The notes under the pieces were generated by a model that was not told where the DNA came from, did not search any database, and was given only the letters and a program-made list of their open reading frames with translations. Made by a program: the position numbers and the translations under genes. A stretch of 64,000 nucleotides of DNA from Planctomycetota bacterium. GTDB taxonomy: Bacteria; Planctomycetota; UBA11346. The number at the start of each line of letters is the position of its first letter. The first letter of the stretch is position 1. The stretch lies in assembly GCA_016745075.1 (NCBI GenBank), contig JADGDD010000005.1, forward strand, positions 62,001 to 126,000, written 5' to 3'. Below, one piece after another: positions 44,156-52,874 of this stretch.

Positions 44156-46573
44156 ATGCAAATTATTCAACAGAAAAATAGAAGGAAATCATTTGCGATG
44201 CTCGTATTGGTCGTATTTAGTTTTGCTCTCTGTGGTGAAGCTTTAGCCCAAGTGGATGTTGTGGAAGGGAAGCCCGAAGGTGGCATAAATTATCAACTCC
44301 ATACAGATAAAAAAAATGAAACATCTCGGCTTGCTATTTGGCTTCATCCATCTGGAGGGTCAATGAATGACAATGCTAAAACTCTTATTCCTTTGTTAGC
44401 GAAGCACGGTTTTGCATTAATGATCCCAACAGATAAGAGCTACCGCTCATGGAATACAGATGAGATTCACAAGGTCATGAATATCTCAGTTCCTCATGCA
44501 CAGAAAAATAAAAACATAAATAATGAAAAACCTTTTCTTATCGGTTTCAGTGCTGGTGGGCAAATTGCAGTGATACATTTTTTAGAGCATCCGGAAAGTA
44601 TTGGAGGCATTGTTGCTAATTCAACCTTCCCTTTACAAATGGGTGCGCGAGGTTTTAGTCGCCTTGCCCCACCTACAGGTGAAGCCCATAAACAGGTTCC
44701 TTTTTTTGTTGTACTTGGTCAGCAAGAACGTGCGGAAAATGCATGGACACCATGGAATGAAGAAGGATATGCTCTTGAGCAACATGTTATTGAGAACGCT
44801 GGTCACCAATGGCTCTTGTCTGGTAAGGTTCTTAAGGATTTGTCAAACTGGTTATCTGTTCACGTGAAAGGGTCTAGTTCGACTTCAGGAGAGAATCAAG
44901 AGTCGAGTTGGCTGATAGATTATGATAAAGCATTTCTGCAATCACAGCAGACAGGTAAAGATGTCCTGATGCTTGTCACGGGTATTGATATGTTTGGCGC
45001 ATCTGCCAAGTTCGATAAACTTCTTCAAGATGACAAATTGCGCGAAAAACTGGAAGAGAATTATGTTTTATTGAGAATACAAGTTTCAGGGTCAGGGTTA
45101 TCTTCCGAGCAAAAGGCTAAAAACAGTGCCATTCAGATGCAATATAAAGTCCCGAATTTTCCTCGTTTAATATTTCTGAATTCAGATAAATATCCGTATG
45201 CAGCAGCTACGTATCTTGCAGAAAAAGCCCAGGAACGATTGGGTTCTAATGATAAAGGTATCTTATTTAAAGGTAGTGCTTCGAGTGTGCGTAGAAAATT
45301 AGGGCGTGTAGAGAAGGCTCGGAAAACATTTAAGCCTCTCTGGGAGAAGATACAAGAAAGCGAGGGCGAAGCTCGGAGTCAATTGCTTAAAGAATATATA
45401 GAAAAAATGGAAGAAGAAGGTGTCTATTATGACGCTGATTTTTATAACCGTCTGGTAGCTCGTGTAGACGGAGGCCAAGAGAAAGACGCGAACGGTCTTG
45501 TGTGGCAAACAAATTATGAAAAAGCTTTAAAGCAAGCTCAAGATGAGAAGAAATTATTATTTATGAATTTCACTGGTTCGGATTGGTGCCAACCGTGTCA
45601 AGCATTGCATGAGAATGTGTTTTCTACTACAGAATTCAGAGATATGGCTCAGGAATTATTTGTTCTCTTAGAGTTGGATTTCCCAAGAGTGACACAGATT
45701 GATGAAGAATTACAGCAGCAAAACCAAATGAAACAACGTCATTTTAGAGTGCGTGCCTTTCCTACAATTATATTATTATCGGAAGACTCTACCATGCACT
45801 GTTCATTAAGTGGGTATTCGGATGAATCGACAAAAGAGTATTTAGATAAGATAAAAGGGCTTGTTGATAAAGGTTATGAACGCCGATTGCTGATAGAACA
45901 GGCTCAAAACTGTACGGGAGTTGAAAAAGCGAAGCTTCTTGATCAATCGCTGGAAATGGCAGCAGAGCTTTCTGTAGGTGTCACAAAAGAAGACTATCAG
46001 GCTGTTATTGATGCGGATGCAGATAACGAAGCGGGTCTCAAGGAAAAATGGGAGAACAACTTACTGATGAATGACATTCAGACCTTAGCGCAAACAAGAC
46101 CGCAAGAAGCCATTGGTAAGATGGATGAGCTTATAACGAATTCTAGTGGTGAACAACGCGTCCATTTTTATCTCACTCGAGCGTATTTTCGAGTTTTAGC
46201 GAACCCTAGAGGGTTTGATGAAATGTTGAAAGATGTGGATCTTGCACAAGAATATTCGGAAAAAACCGTAAATCTTCTTTCATTACGTCCTATGGTCATG
46301 CGAATAAATCAATTTTATGCTCAGCAAAGGAAGAATGGAAAAGTGATCAAAATGTCTAAAGAATGGATTAAACGAGACCCTACACATGGGGAGGCTTATT
46401 ACTGGTTGGGATGTAGTCAGGCAAGCAATAAGAAATTGGTTGATCAGGCTCTGGATAATATTGAAAAAGCTATTCAAAATGGATTTGATCATTTGGATGT
46501 CATCAAAAATGATGCGCGTCTACGTGCAATACGTGAAAACCCTAGATTCATTACGTTAGTAAGCGGTACATAA
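44156..46573 (+). CDS. Secreted alpha/beta-hydrolase - thioredoxin - thioredoxin - TPR fusion protein
   Basis: 805 residues with AAAGGAGG upstream and a signal peptide ending near ALAQ. Residues about 33-240 are an alpha/beta hydrolase (phospholipase/carboxylesterase type) with nucleophile elbow GFSAGG (Ser132) and a late His (GHQW). Residues about 255-410 are a thioredoxin-like domain in which the active site reads VTGIDMFGAS without Cys. Residues about 450-580 are a second thioredoxin domain with FTGSDWCQPCQAL (Cys478, Cys481), of the DUF255/Thioredoxin_7 type. The remaining residues are TPR-like helices. It may combine esterase and thiol-redox functions in the periplasm. The combination is unusual. 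Confidence 0.88.
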   Translation: MQIIQQKNRRKSFAMLVLVVFSFALCGEALAQVDVVEGKPEGGINYQLHTDKKNETSRLAIWLHPSGGSMNDNAKTLIPLLAKHGFALMIPTDKSYRSWNTDEIHKVMNISVPHAQKNKNINNEKPFLIGFSAGGQIAVIHFLEHPESIGGIVANSTFPLQMGARGFSRLAPPTGEAHKQVPFFVVLGQQERAENAWTPWNEEGYALEQHVIENAGHQWLLSGKVLKDLSNWLSVHVKGSSSTSGENQESSWLIDYDKAFLQSQQTGKDVLMLVTGIDMFGASAKFDKLLQDDKLREKLEENYVLLRIQVSGSGLSSEQKAKNSAIQMQYKVPNFPRLIFLNSDKYPYAAATYLAEKAQERLGSNDKGILFKGSASSVRRKLGRVEKARKTFKPLWEKIQESEGEARSQLLKEYIEKMEEEGVYYDADFYNRLVARVDGGQEKDANGLVWQTNYEKALKQAQDEKKLLFMNFTGSDWCQPCQALHENVFSTTEFRDMAQELFVLLELDFPRVTQIDEELQQQNQMKQRHFRVRAFPTIILLSEDSTMHCSLSGYSDESTKEYLDKIKGLVDKGYERRLLIEQAQNCTGVEKAKLLDQSLEMAAELSVGVTKEDYQAVIDADADNEAGLKEKWENNLLMNDIQTLAQTRPQEAIGKMDELITNSSGEQRVHFYLTRAYFRVLANPRGFDEMLKDVDLAQEYSEKTVNLLSLRPMVMRINQFYAQQRKNGKVIKMSKEWIKRDPTHGEAYYWLGCSQASNKKLVDQALDNIEKAIQNGFDHLDVIKNDARLRAIRENPRFITLVSGT

Positions 46574-46621
46574 GTTTTTCTATGAATGGGTTTTCTCCGT
46601 CGACTGAAGGGATTTTGTCTT

Positions 46622-47956
46622 ATGCAAAAAAGTAAAAAACCAATAAGAATGTGTCTGCTGTTGTTTGGTGTGGGGCTGTACCTATTCAATGTATCATGTT
46701 CAGTGAATGACCCAGAAGTGGACAGCGTTTTTGTGCCGTATTCTAACCCTGATATTTACATGGAAACAGGGGTTTCACCTAGTGGTAATGTCGCTATAGG
46801 GGAAGATGGTCTTCTTATTCTTCCGGGAGTGGATATTTTCCCGTTACGCAATGATAGCGGTGAACAAGTTAGACTATCATGGTATGATTCAAGTAGTAGA
46901 CCCCCTTTTCCGTGGCAAGCTGCTGTTCCTAAAGTACCATCAACAATGGAAGACCATATTGGCGGTGGGAATTTTGAGCCGAATACTGCTGATATGGGAG
47001 GCACTATTCAAATGATTGAGAGTTTAGATTCACGTGACACGAAACTTCGATATCAACCAGTGCAAGCCTCTCAAGGCACTTACGGTGCAGATTGGTTTCG
47101 CTATGCTACGACAACTATTGCAGGTATAGAATCTGTTTCTCATGTGCATGTGCGTTGGAGTGAATTGGAGCCAGATGTCTATGAGCCAGATGATCATCCT
47201 CAATTTGCTCGGGATATGACTCGGTTGTTAACACGGCCTAAGGGGCGTACTGTATACGAAAGCCATACTTCAGATTATAAAGCACCTTTTACACCTCTTT
47301 TTCATCAGCGTTTTGATTGCTTGAATAATACCCCACCTAATTATTTAGGAGATTTTAACGCAGGATTTATGAATGGCGGAGATCGAGATTGGTTTAAGAT
47401 TATTGTTCCAGATAATAAAAGTATTTTAACAATAGAAAGCATCATCCCGAATGAAAAAGGATCTAGCGATATAAGTATAGATGCAGGACAAGTATCTATT
47501 ACTCTTTTTGACGGGAGCACTGGTGCACCGCTCGTTACTTGGTTTCCGCCTCCGATTAATTCAACCTATAATATGGGAGGGAATAACCAGCATGCAGCGC
47601 AAGCAGGGATTGGTTATGGATTTAGCCGTTGGCGTGCACCCGTTGACAATGATAAACGGCACCAAACGAGCGGCGGTATAACCACTCTCGCTAATGTTAA
47701 TCAGGGAACGAATCAGCCAGGAGCAGATCCAGGAACAACCGTGTCTGAAGATTTTAATAATCGAGCAGTGCGTTTACGCTGGCCTTTAGATACTGGGTAT
47801 AATAACGGGCTACTTGGAGCAGGCGCAGAGGTGTTTATCCGTGTGACTCCAATGGGATGGGATAATTGCCTTTCCTATTATCCGCTAGGATCGTATAGAA
47901 TTGCTATGACCCTTGATGACAGACCTGTTGATTACTACGAGGTTCCACTGCCATAG
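46622..47956 (+). CDS. Secreted protein with PPC-like region, unknown function
   Basis: 444 residues from the ATG at 46622. The N-terminus is a signal sequence ending LYLFNVSC, a possible but atypical lipobox (Asn at -3). The middle contains EPDVYEPDDHPQFARDM, then FNAGFMNGGDRDWFKIIVPD and KSILTIESII, resembling the bacterial pre-peptidase C-terminal (PPC) beta-sandwich, which often begins E-P-N/D-D and contains D-x-D-W/Y-F. Both ends are unrecognised. It follows the thioredoxin fusion by 48 nt and is probably co-transcribed. Confidence 0.8.
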   Translation: MQKSKKPIRMCLLLFGVGLYLFNVSCSVNDPEVDSVFVPYSNPDIYMETGVSPSGNVAIGEDGLLILPGVDIFPLRNDSGEQVRLSWYDSSSRPPFPWQAAVPKVPSTMEDHIGGGNFEPNTADMGGTIQMIESLDSRDTKLRYQPVQASQGTYGADWFRYATTTIAGIESVSHVHVRWSELEPDVYEPDDHPQFARDMTRLLTRPKGRTVYESHTSDYKAPFTPLFHQRFDCLNNTPPNYLGDFNAGFMNGGDRDWFKIIVPDNKSILTIESIIPNEKGSSDISIDAGQVSITLFDGSTGAPLVTWFPPPINSTYNMGGNNQHAAQAGIGYGFSRWRAPVDNDKRHQTSGGITTLANVNQGTNQPGADPGTTVSEDFNNRAVRLRWPLDTGYNNGLLGAGAEVFIRVTPMGWDNCLSYYPLGSYRIAMTLDDRPVDYYEVPLP

Positions 47957-47998
47957 TTATTGCTGTAATGTCATGATATATAGGTGGAAATATGTGTC

Positions 47999-48223
47999 TT
48001 AACTATTTTCGGAAGAGGTATCTAAGTATTGTTGCAATATCTTAATGGCCTTGTTCTTATCACAGTCCGCCACGTGTAATTCCACCACGTTCATAAAAGT
48101 GGCACCAATTTCCATGGTTAGCAGTGACCCTCCCAGCATAGTACAGGCTATGCCAGCACTTTCTAAAAGACCTTTGTCAATAGATGCTTCTATTTCGTTA
48201 GGATAGGTTTTAAGTAGCGGCAT
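47999..48223 (-). CDS. DUF2007 small protein
   Basis: Seventy-four residues. The pattern LLKTYPNEIEASIDKGLLES, AGIACTMLGG and VELHVADCDKNKAIKILQQY matches DUF2007 (GlnB-like ferredoxin fold, often annotated putative signal-transducing protein). Function is unknown in the family. It is the downstream gene of a minus-strand pair with the lipoprotein at 48261-48782, separated by 37 nt. Confidence 0.85.
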   Translation of the reverse strand: MPLLKTYPNEIEASIDKGLLESAGIACTMLGGSLLTMEIGATFMNVVELHVADCDKNKAIKILQQYLDTSSENS

Positions 48224-48260
48224 TGGTCTGTGTTTCCTCGTTTGAATGTTTCAGAGGTTA

Positions 48261-48782
48261 TCATTCCACGTTTGTATTATTGAAAGCGCTGGTCATTTTT
48301 TCAATATTCATCAGTTGAACTGTTATCATGGTTAGTCGTTGTTGCTCACCATTGATATCGTGTTCTACGGACATTTTCATAATGGTAAATACATTCTCGT
48401 TAGCATCTTTGTATGTTACATGGTCGCTCATATCCATTTTCATTTTCATGGCAGAGATTTGCTCGTGTGCTGCGTCCATATCCTTTTCCAGGTCAATCGG
48501 ATTCTGTCGTGTGTAGCCCGCCTCAATCAATGTTGGTTCGATAGCGTTAATAATGTCATCAACAGAGACCGTGTCGCTTTGATATGTAGCTGTTTCCATG
48601 TTATTCATTTGCATGTATTGCGCACGTTTTCCAGCTATTGTATCAATGGTAAGGAGTAAGTTGGAAAACCATTGGTTTCCTTCTATATTTTCAATTGGCT
48701 GAAGAGTGGTTGTGTCTGTGGTTGTTTGTTTGCTTTCGCAGCTAATGAGGAATAAAGCAAAGAGAATGAAGAGGAGTCTCAT
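48261..48782 (-). CDS. Small lipoprotein, unknown function
   Basis: 173 residues from the ATG at 48782, which has AAAGGACC 6 nt upstream; the frame extends to 48839 without a signal. The N-terminus MRLLFILFALFLISCESKQT is a clear lipoprotein signal with lipobox LISC. Ser at +3 does not fit the inner-membrane retention rule, so outer-membrane placement is likely. The rest is hydrophilic with methionine-rich stretches (AHEQISAMKMKMDM). I recognise no family. Confidence 0.85.
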   Translation of the reverse strand: MRLLFILFALFLISCESKQTTTDTTTLQPIENIEGNQWFSNLLLTIDTIAGKRAQYMQMNNMETATYQSDTVSVDDIINAIEPTLIEAGYTRQNPIDLEKDMDAAHEQISAMKMKMDMSDHVTYKDANENVFTIMKMSVEHDINGEQQRLTMITVQLMNIEKMTSAFNNTNVE

Positions 48783-48895
48783 GGTTGGTCCTTTTGTGTT
48801 ATTGGGCAGCCAATCATCGTTGATGTGATTAAAACACAAGTAGAAGTATTTATATTCTTAGAAACTATGTTTTAAGTAAAGAAGAGAGTGTAATA

Positions 48896-48931
48896 AATCA
48901 GGGGTTTGCATGTGTCTGCAAACCCCTGATT
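48896..48931 (-). terminator. Terminator hairpin after tRNA-Thr
   Basis: AATCAGGGGTTTGCA (48896-48910) and TGCAAACCCCTGATT (48917-48931) form a 15-bp perfect stem with a 6-nt loop, directly after the tRNA on the minus strand. The following T content is modest. Confidence 0.8.
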
Positions 48932-48934
48932 ATT

Positions 48935-49010
48935 TGGTGCTGAGGGTCGGATTTGAACCGACGACCTACTATTTACGAAACAGTTGCTCTACCAACTGAG
49001 CTACATCAGC
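48935..49010 (-). tRNA. tRNA-Thr (anticodon CGU), CCA encoded
   Basis: Read on the minus strand from 49010, the sequence folds as a cloverleaf. The acceptor is GCTGATG/CCTCAGC with one T-C mismatch at pair 6-67. The D arm is GCTC-AGTTGGTA-GAGC. The anticodon stem ACTGT/ATAGT has loop TTCGTAA, giving anticodon CGU for Thr codon ACG. The T arm is GTCGG-TTCGAAT-CCGAC. Discriminator A and CCA are encoded (48935-48937). The gene's 5' half (48981-49010) is the start of a 212-bp tandem repeat. Confidence 0.93.
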
Positions 49011-49425
49011 ATCTCGAATAGAATCGTTTTTTATCTTGCTCAGGAGTTTATTGCTTTGGTGTGTTTGTCAATTGTATCCGTTGTACGCGGCAACGGACTT
49101 CGCAGAGCTGCGTCCTAAAATCGGGCCGCCTTCCACGCAGGTGGAAGGCTCATCGCTTTGCTCTGTCCCGATTTACCTATCAATTTCCTCAACAGTTGCT
49201 CTACCAACTAAGCTATATCAGCATCTCGAATAGAATCGTTTTTTATCTTGCTCAGGAGTTTATTGCTTTGGTGTGTTTGTCAATTATATCCGTTGTACGC
49301 GGCAACGGACTTCGCAGAGCTGCGTCCTAAAATCGGGCCGCTTTCCACGCAGGTGGAAGGCTCATCGCTTTGCTCTGTCCCGATTTACCTATCAATTTTC
49401 TCAACAGTTGCTCTACGAACTGAGT
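48981..49425. repeat. 212-bp tandem repeat carrying the 5' half of the tRNA gene and hairpin-rich spacer
   Basis: Copy A is 48981-49192, copy B 49193-49404, and a 20-nt partial copy C begins at 49405. Each copy begins (plus strand) CAGTTGCTCTACCAACT, the complement of the tRNA anticodon-to-5' half. The spacer contains nested inverted repeats: AAATCGGG/CCCGATTT, GCCTTCCAC/GTGGAAGGC, CCGTTG/CAACGG and GCAG/CTGC. Copies A and B differ at only a few positions. Open frames through it are by-products of the repeat. It may be a structured RNA unit, a mobile palindromic element or a decayed tRNA array. Confidence 0.9.
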
Positions 49426-49526
49426 TCGTTGTGTGTACTTATTTTATTCGGCGGTTTATTGTTCTTGCGAAGAGAACCTATTCATTGTGGCAATGGATGT
49501 TGCAGCGTTGTTTGCAATAGGAAGGT

Positions 49527-49558
49527 AACGAGCCGTAAAATGTTTTTTACGGCTCGTT
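49527..49558 (-). terminator. Terminator-like hairpin after the Rieske protein gene
   Basis: AACGAGCCGTAAAA (49527-49540) pairs with TTTTACGGCTCGTT (49545-49558). It lies 10 nt beyond the stop at 49568 on the minus strand. No T-run follows the stem, but internal A/T pairs serve both directions. Confidence 0.65.
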
Positions 49559-49567
49559 GTGGTCTGA

Positions 49568-49924
49568 TTATATACCGACTTGTACTTGGTCACCTTCGAT
49601 GCGGACTGGATAGTTGGCGACTTTGCAGTCTGGAGCGAATTCGCTGATACACTGGCCGCTTTCTAGGTTGAAACGCCATGCGTGGGCAGGGCAGACAGCT
49701 TCTTTTTCTGTGATGGAGTCTTCTTTTTCACAGCCGCTGACAAGGCTGACGCCTGCGTGTGGGCAGATGTCTTTAATCGCGTACCATTCACCGTCAAAGT
49801 TGTAGACGCCAATGCGGCGTGCACCAATGAGTACTAGGCGACCAGAATTCTTCGCCCATTCGTTAGTGGTGCCAACATTTTCCCATTGGAGGTCTTCGTC
49901 TGTGTAATCAGTGTCGTGTGTCAT
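49568..49924 (-). CDS. Rieske [2Fe-2S] ferredoxin-like protein (NirD type)
   Basis: 118 residues. Cluster ligands are in CPHAG (Cys54, His56) and CPAHAWRF (Cys78, His81), the C-x-H...C-x-x-H Rieske pattern, preceded by VGTTNEWAKNSGRLVLIGAR. It is a soluble electron carrier similar to NirD or dioxygenase ferredoxins; no partner reductase or oxygenase is next to it. It is last in the minus-strand series clpS-murD-nadB-Rieske, 14 nt after nadB, so it might serve NadB or another redox enzyme. That link is inference. Confidence 0.92.
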   Translation of the reverse strand: MTHDTDYTDEDLQWENVGTTNEWAKNSGRLVLIGARRIGVYNFDGEWYAIKDICPHAGVSLVSGCEKEDSITEKEAVCPAHAWRFNLESGQCISEFAPDCKVANYPVRIEGDQVQVGI

Positions 49925-49938
49925 AGTATTATCCTATT

Positions 49939-51609
49939 TCATGAATGGTTTGGTGTGTGAGTAAAGGTGTAATGAAGTGTGTGTGTATCAATGTTTTCAT
50001 CTGTGGTGTCTCGGCGGCGGTGCGTACCGACGGAGTGCGGGCGGCTGCGGGCTGCGCGAGCAATAAGCCCGCCCGTTGTGAGCATGTTTTGTAATTCCCA
50101 GCCAGTGCTTTGAGAGAAGAGACAGTTTGCTTGATGTTGGCTCCAGAAATCAATGCTACGAATGGCGGTGTTCAAACTCTTGCCGGTACGGCTAATACCA
50201 ACGCGTTGCCACATCAGGGCCCGAAGGCTATGAGTGAGGTCGCTAATATCTACATGGGCGTGTGTTAATGTACTAGTATGAACGAGAGCACGGGGGCCAG
50301 AAAACGCAGACTCTTTGTGTGCGCTGTGGCCAGCACGTAAGCCAACGACCAGTCCTTCAAGTAGACTGTTCGAGGCGAGACGATTTGCGCCATGCAGTCC
50401 TGTGCAGGCTACTTCGCCAACGGCATACAGGCCAGGCACATTGGTACGTCCGGTGTGATCTGTTTGAATGCCACCGCAGTGGTAATGCGCGGCAGGGTGG
50501 ACTGGAATCCATTCGTTAGTGATATCGATGGACAGAGCATTGCAGGTTGCCGTAATTGTTGGAAAGCGGTTGCGCAAAAAAGTATTGTCTAAATGGCTTG
50601 CATCAAGCCAGACATGTGGGAAATCGTTTGAGCGAATTTCGTTCACAATAGCGCTGCTTACAATATCACGAGGAGCCAGCTCAGCGAGTTCATGTTGATG
50701 ACACATGAAGCGCTCGCCGTTGTGGTTTTTAAGGTAGGCCCCTTCTCCGCGCATGGCTTCGGTAATAAGAGAGCGAGGAGCACCAGCAATATATAAACAG
50801 GTGGGATGAAATTGCATGAACTCTAAATCAGTTAAGGTTGCACCGGTTCGCCATGCCATCGCTAAACCGTCGCCAGTGGCGCAGGAGGGATTGCTTGTCT
50901 CTCGCCACATCTGACCACATCCGCCGGTAGCTAAGATGCAGGCTGGAGCGTATGCGGCACAGATATTATTATTACTGGATTTGAAGAGAGCACCGTGCAC
51001 GTGCCCTTGTTCTTCAGGACCGGCATCAAGGAGGTCTATAACAAACACATGTTCATGAATAGTAATGTGTGGGTGTTGACGAACAGCTTCTGCAAGACTG
51101 CGGCTAATTTCTCTACCAGTGGCATCGCCATTGGCGTGTAAAATACGACGAGCTGAATGACCACCTTCACGGGTCAGGGCTACGTTTCCACTGTCATTGA
51201 TGTCGAAATCACAGCCGTGTTCGCGTAAGAAACCGAGGGCATCAGCAGCGTATTCAGCAATAGAGGTAACGCATTCCTCATCGCAAAGTCCAGCACCAGC
51301 AATCATGGTGTCGTGTACGTGTGCCTGTATGCTATCACTGGTTTCACGTTCACATTCGTGTAATACGCCAGCGACACCTCCTTGAGCATAGGCCGTGTTA
51401 GATTCACTCAGCGCTGTTTTGGCAAGGATAATAACGGTACTACCAGCGTCGGCAGCAGCCAAGGCTGCGGACAGTCCAGCGACACCACCACCAATAACGA
51501 GGACATCTGTTTCTAGGTGAAACTGTCGACGTAAATCAAAGGGAATAAGATAACGCGGGGTATCGGGACCATGCACCGCGTGACGAACAGTCTGCTTTGT
51601 TACGGCCAT
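49939..51609 (-). CDS. nadB: L-aspartate oxidase
   Basis: A 556-residue flavoprotein of the succinate-dehydrogenase/NadB family that oxidises aspartate to iminoaspartate for NAD synthesis. FAD-binding is DVLVIGGGVAGLSAALAAAD, the substrate-loop region is SESNTAYAQGGVAGVL, and HSARRILHANGDATG, HPTCLYIAG, GLYAVGEVACTGLHGANRLASNSLLEGLVVG follow. The C-terminus ARAARSRPHSVGTHRRRD has the active-site Arg/His found in NadB (SR-x-x-H-x-R-x-D). Its ATG overlaps the murD stop by 10 nt. NadA and NadC are not nearby. Confidence 0.95.
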   Translation of the reverse strand: MAVTKQTVRHAVHGPDTPRYLIPFDLRRQFHLETDVLVIGGGVAGLSAALAAADAGSTVIILAKTALSESNTAYAQGGVAGVLHECERETSDSIQAHVHDTMIAGAGLCDEECVTSIAEYAADALGFLREHGCDFDINDSGNVALTREGGHSARRILHANGDATGREISRSLAEAVRQHPHITIHEHVFVIDLLDAGPEEQGHVHGALFKSSNNNICAAYAPACILATGGCGQMWRETSNPSCATGDGLAMAWRTGATLTDLEFMQFHPTCLYIAGAPRSLITEAMRGEGAYLKNHNGERFMCHQHELAELAPRDIVSSAIVNEIRSNDFPHVWLDASHLDNTFLRNRFPTITATCNALSIDITNEWIPVHPAAHYHCGGIQTDHTGRTNVPGLYAVGEVACTGLHGANRLASNSLLEGLVVGLRAGHSAHKESAFSGPRALVHTSTLTHAHVDISDLTHSLRALMWQRVGISRTGKSLNTAIRSIDFWSQHQANCLFSQSTGWELQNMLTTGGLIARAARSRPHSVGTHRRRDTTDENIDTHTLHYTFTHTPNHS

Positions 51610-52865
51610 AGGGTCCTCACGAGGGTGGTGAATTGATGGCCTCGGTCAGCGTAGTCGTGAAACATGCCAAAAGAAGCGCAGGCAGGACTCAGCATACAAC
51701 AACCGCCATCTTCGCCAAGGCTAGAAACCGCGTGGCGCAGAGCATCTTCTAAAGAAGAAAAACAAGCATGTGGGATGCCGCCGCGGATGAGTTGCTTGGC
51801 AATGGCAGAGGCTGTTGCACCAATGAGACAGACCATCTGAACATTTTGATAACTGAGGGCATCAACCCATGGCTGTAAGTCTATGCCTTTATCAGAACCA
51901 CCAGCAATAAGGGCGAGTGGTTCGGTAAGGGCCTGTACGGCTGCTGTTGCTGCACTCGGGTTCGTGGCGCAGCTATCATTTATAAAATGAATGTTCTGAA
52001 ATTGATGAACTGGTTCGAGCCGATGTGGTAAGGCTTGTACAGTGGTGAAGGCGGTGCTGGTGAGCGGTGTCTGAAAATACTCTGCTGCAGCCAGCGCTAA
52101 TTGGGCATTGGCAGTATTATGTGGCCCAAGTAAAGGGAGGTTTTGTCTTGGAATGTGGACAAGGTTTGTTTCAAAATGATCATTAAGAAAAGGGGTGGCG
52201 TGCTTTGTAGCATCTATCTGATGCTGAGACCAGTGCGCTAACTGTTCTTTGCTGCTGCGATAGTGTTGTACGTTTGGGTGCCAGTCGAGATGGTCACAAG
52301 TGATACCGGTGTTGATACTAGCATCAAAGGATGGGGCAAGACTGTGTAAGTGCCAGAGCTGAAAACTAGATAATTCACAAACCAAATCGCAATCATAGCC
52401 GTACTGTTCACAGCAACGAATCAGCGGCGTATTTGAATTGCCAGCAAGTTGCCAATTGAGGAGATGGGCACAGAGCATTGCCGTTGTACTTTTCCCTTTG
52501 GTGCCAGTTACCCCAATTCTACGGCCCGTGTGGAGTAAGAGGGCAATGGCTTCTCCGCAGGTCAGAGGGAGGTGATCTGGTAGTGCTCGTGGTGGAATAG
52601 CAGGTGAGCAAATAATAAGGTCAGCCTGTTCGAGGCAGGTCGGCGTGTGTGCCCATGTCCAGTGCTGCTGCTGTGCACATGTGGCGGCTTCAGGAAAAGC
52701 TTCTGGTCCCTTATTATCGAATAGGGTAATACGTGCTCCCCGTTTATGGCAAAATATAGCTGAAGCTAGTCCGCCACCGTGAGTACCAACTCCCCAAATA
52801 ACAACGTGAGCATCTCGTATATTTGCTAGTGCGGTGGTAAGTTCTGTGCTATCTAAATGTGGCAT
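51600..52865 (-). CDS. murD: UDP-N-acetylmuramoyl-L-alanine:D-glutamate ligase
   Basis: A 421-residue Mur ligase. The N-terminal Rossmann-like domain (VVIWGVGTHGGGLASAIFC) is followed by the ATP loop GVTGTKGKSTTAML, the MurD-specific VCELSSFQLWHL, NTGITCDHLDWH, and C-terminal PLALIAGGSDKGIDLQPWV. MurD usually has a GGNIG-x-P segment after the ATP loop; here it is GNSNTPL. The enzyme adds D-Glu to the peptidoglycan precursor in the cytoplasm. It lies outside any division/cell-wall cluster, between clpS and nadB. Confidence 0.92.
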   Translation of the reverse strand: MPHLDSTELTTALANIRDAHVVIWGVGTHGGGLASAIFCHKRGARITLFDNKGPEAFPEAATCAQQQHWTWAHTPTCLEQADLIICSPAIPPRALPDHLPLTCGEAIALLLHTGRRIGVTGTKGKSTTAMLCAHLLNWQLAGNSNTPLIRCCEQYGYDCDLVCELSSFQLWHLHSLAPSFDASINTGITCDHLDWHPNVQHYRSSKEQLAHWSQHQIDATKHATPFLNDHFETNLVHIPRQNLPLLGPHNTANAQLALAAAEYFQTPLTSTAFTTVQALPHRLEPVHQFQNIHFINDSCATNPSAATAAVQALTEPLALIAGGSDKGIDLQPWVDALSYQNVQMVCLIGATASAIAKQLIRGGIPHACFSSLEDALRHAVSSLGEDGGCCMLSPACASFGMFHDYADRGHQFTTLVRTLWP

Positions 52866-52874
52866 GGAGGGGGC

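Noticed and set aside
48981..49425. CRISPR array interpretation of the tandem repeat
   Set aside because: Unit is 212 bp with near-identical copies and no short repeats with variable spacers; no cas genes are present.
49036..49647. Several plus-strand open frames of 65-124 codons in and after the tRNA-linked repeat
   Set aside because: They are near-identical in-frame copies produced by the 212-bp repeat, run through hairpins, lack Shine-Dalgarno sites and encode no recognisable protein; the last one runs antisense into the Rieske gene.
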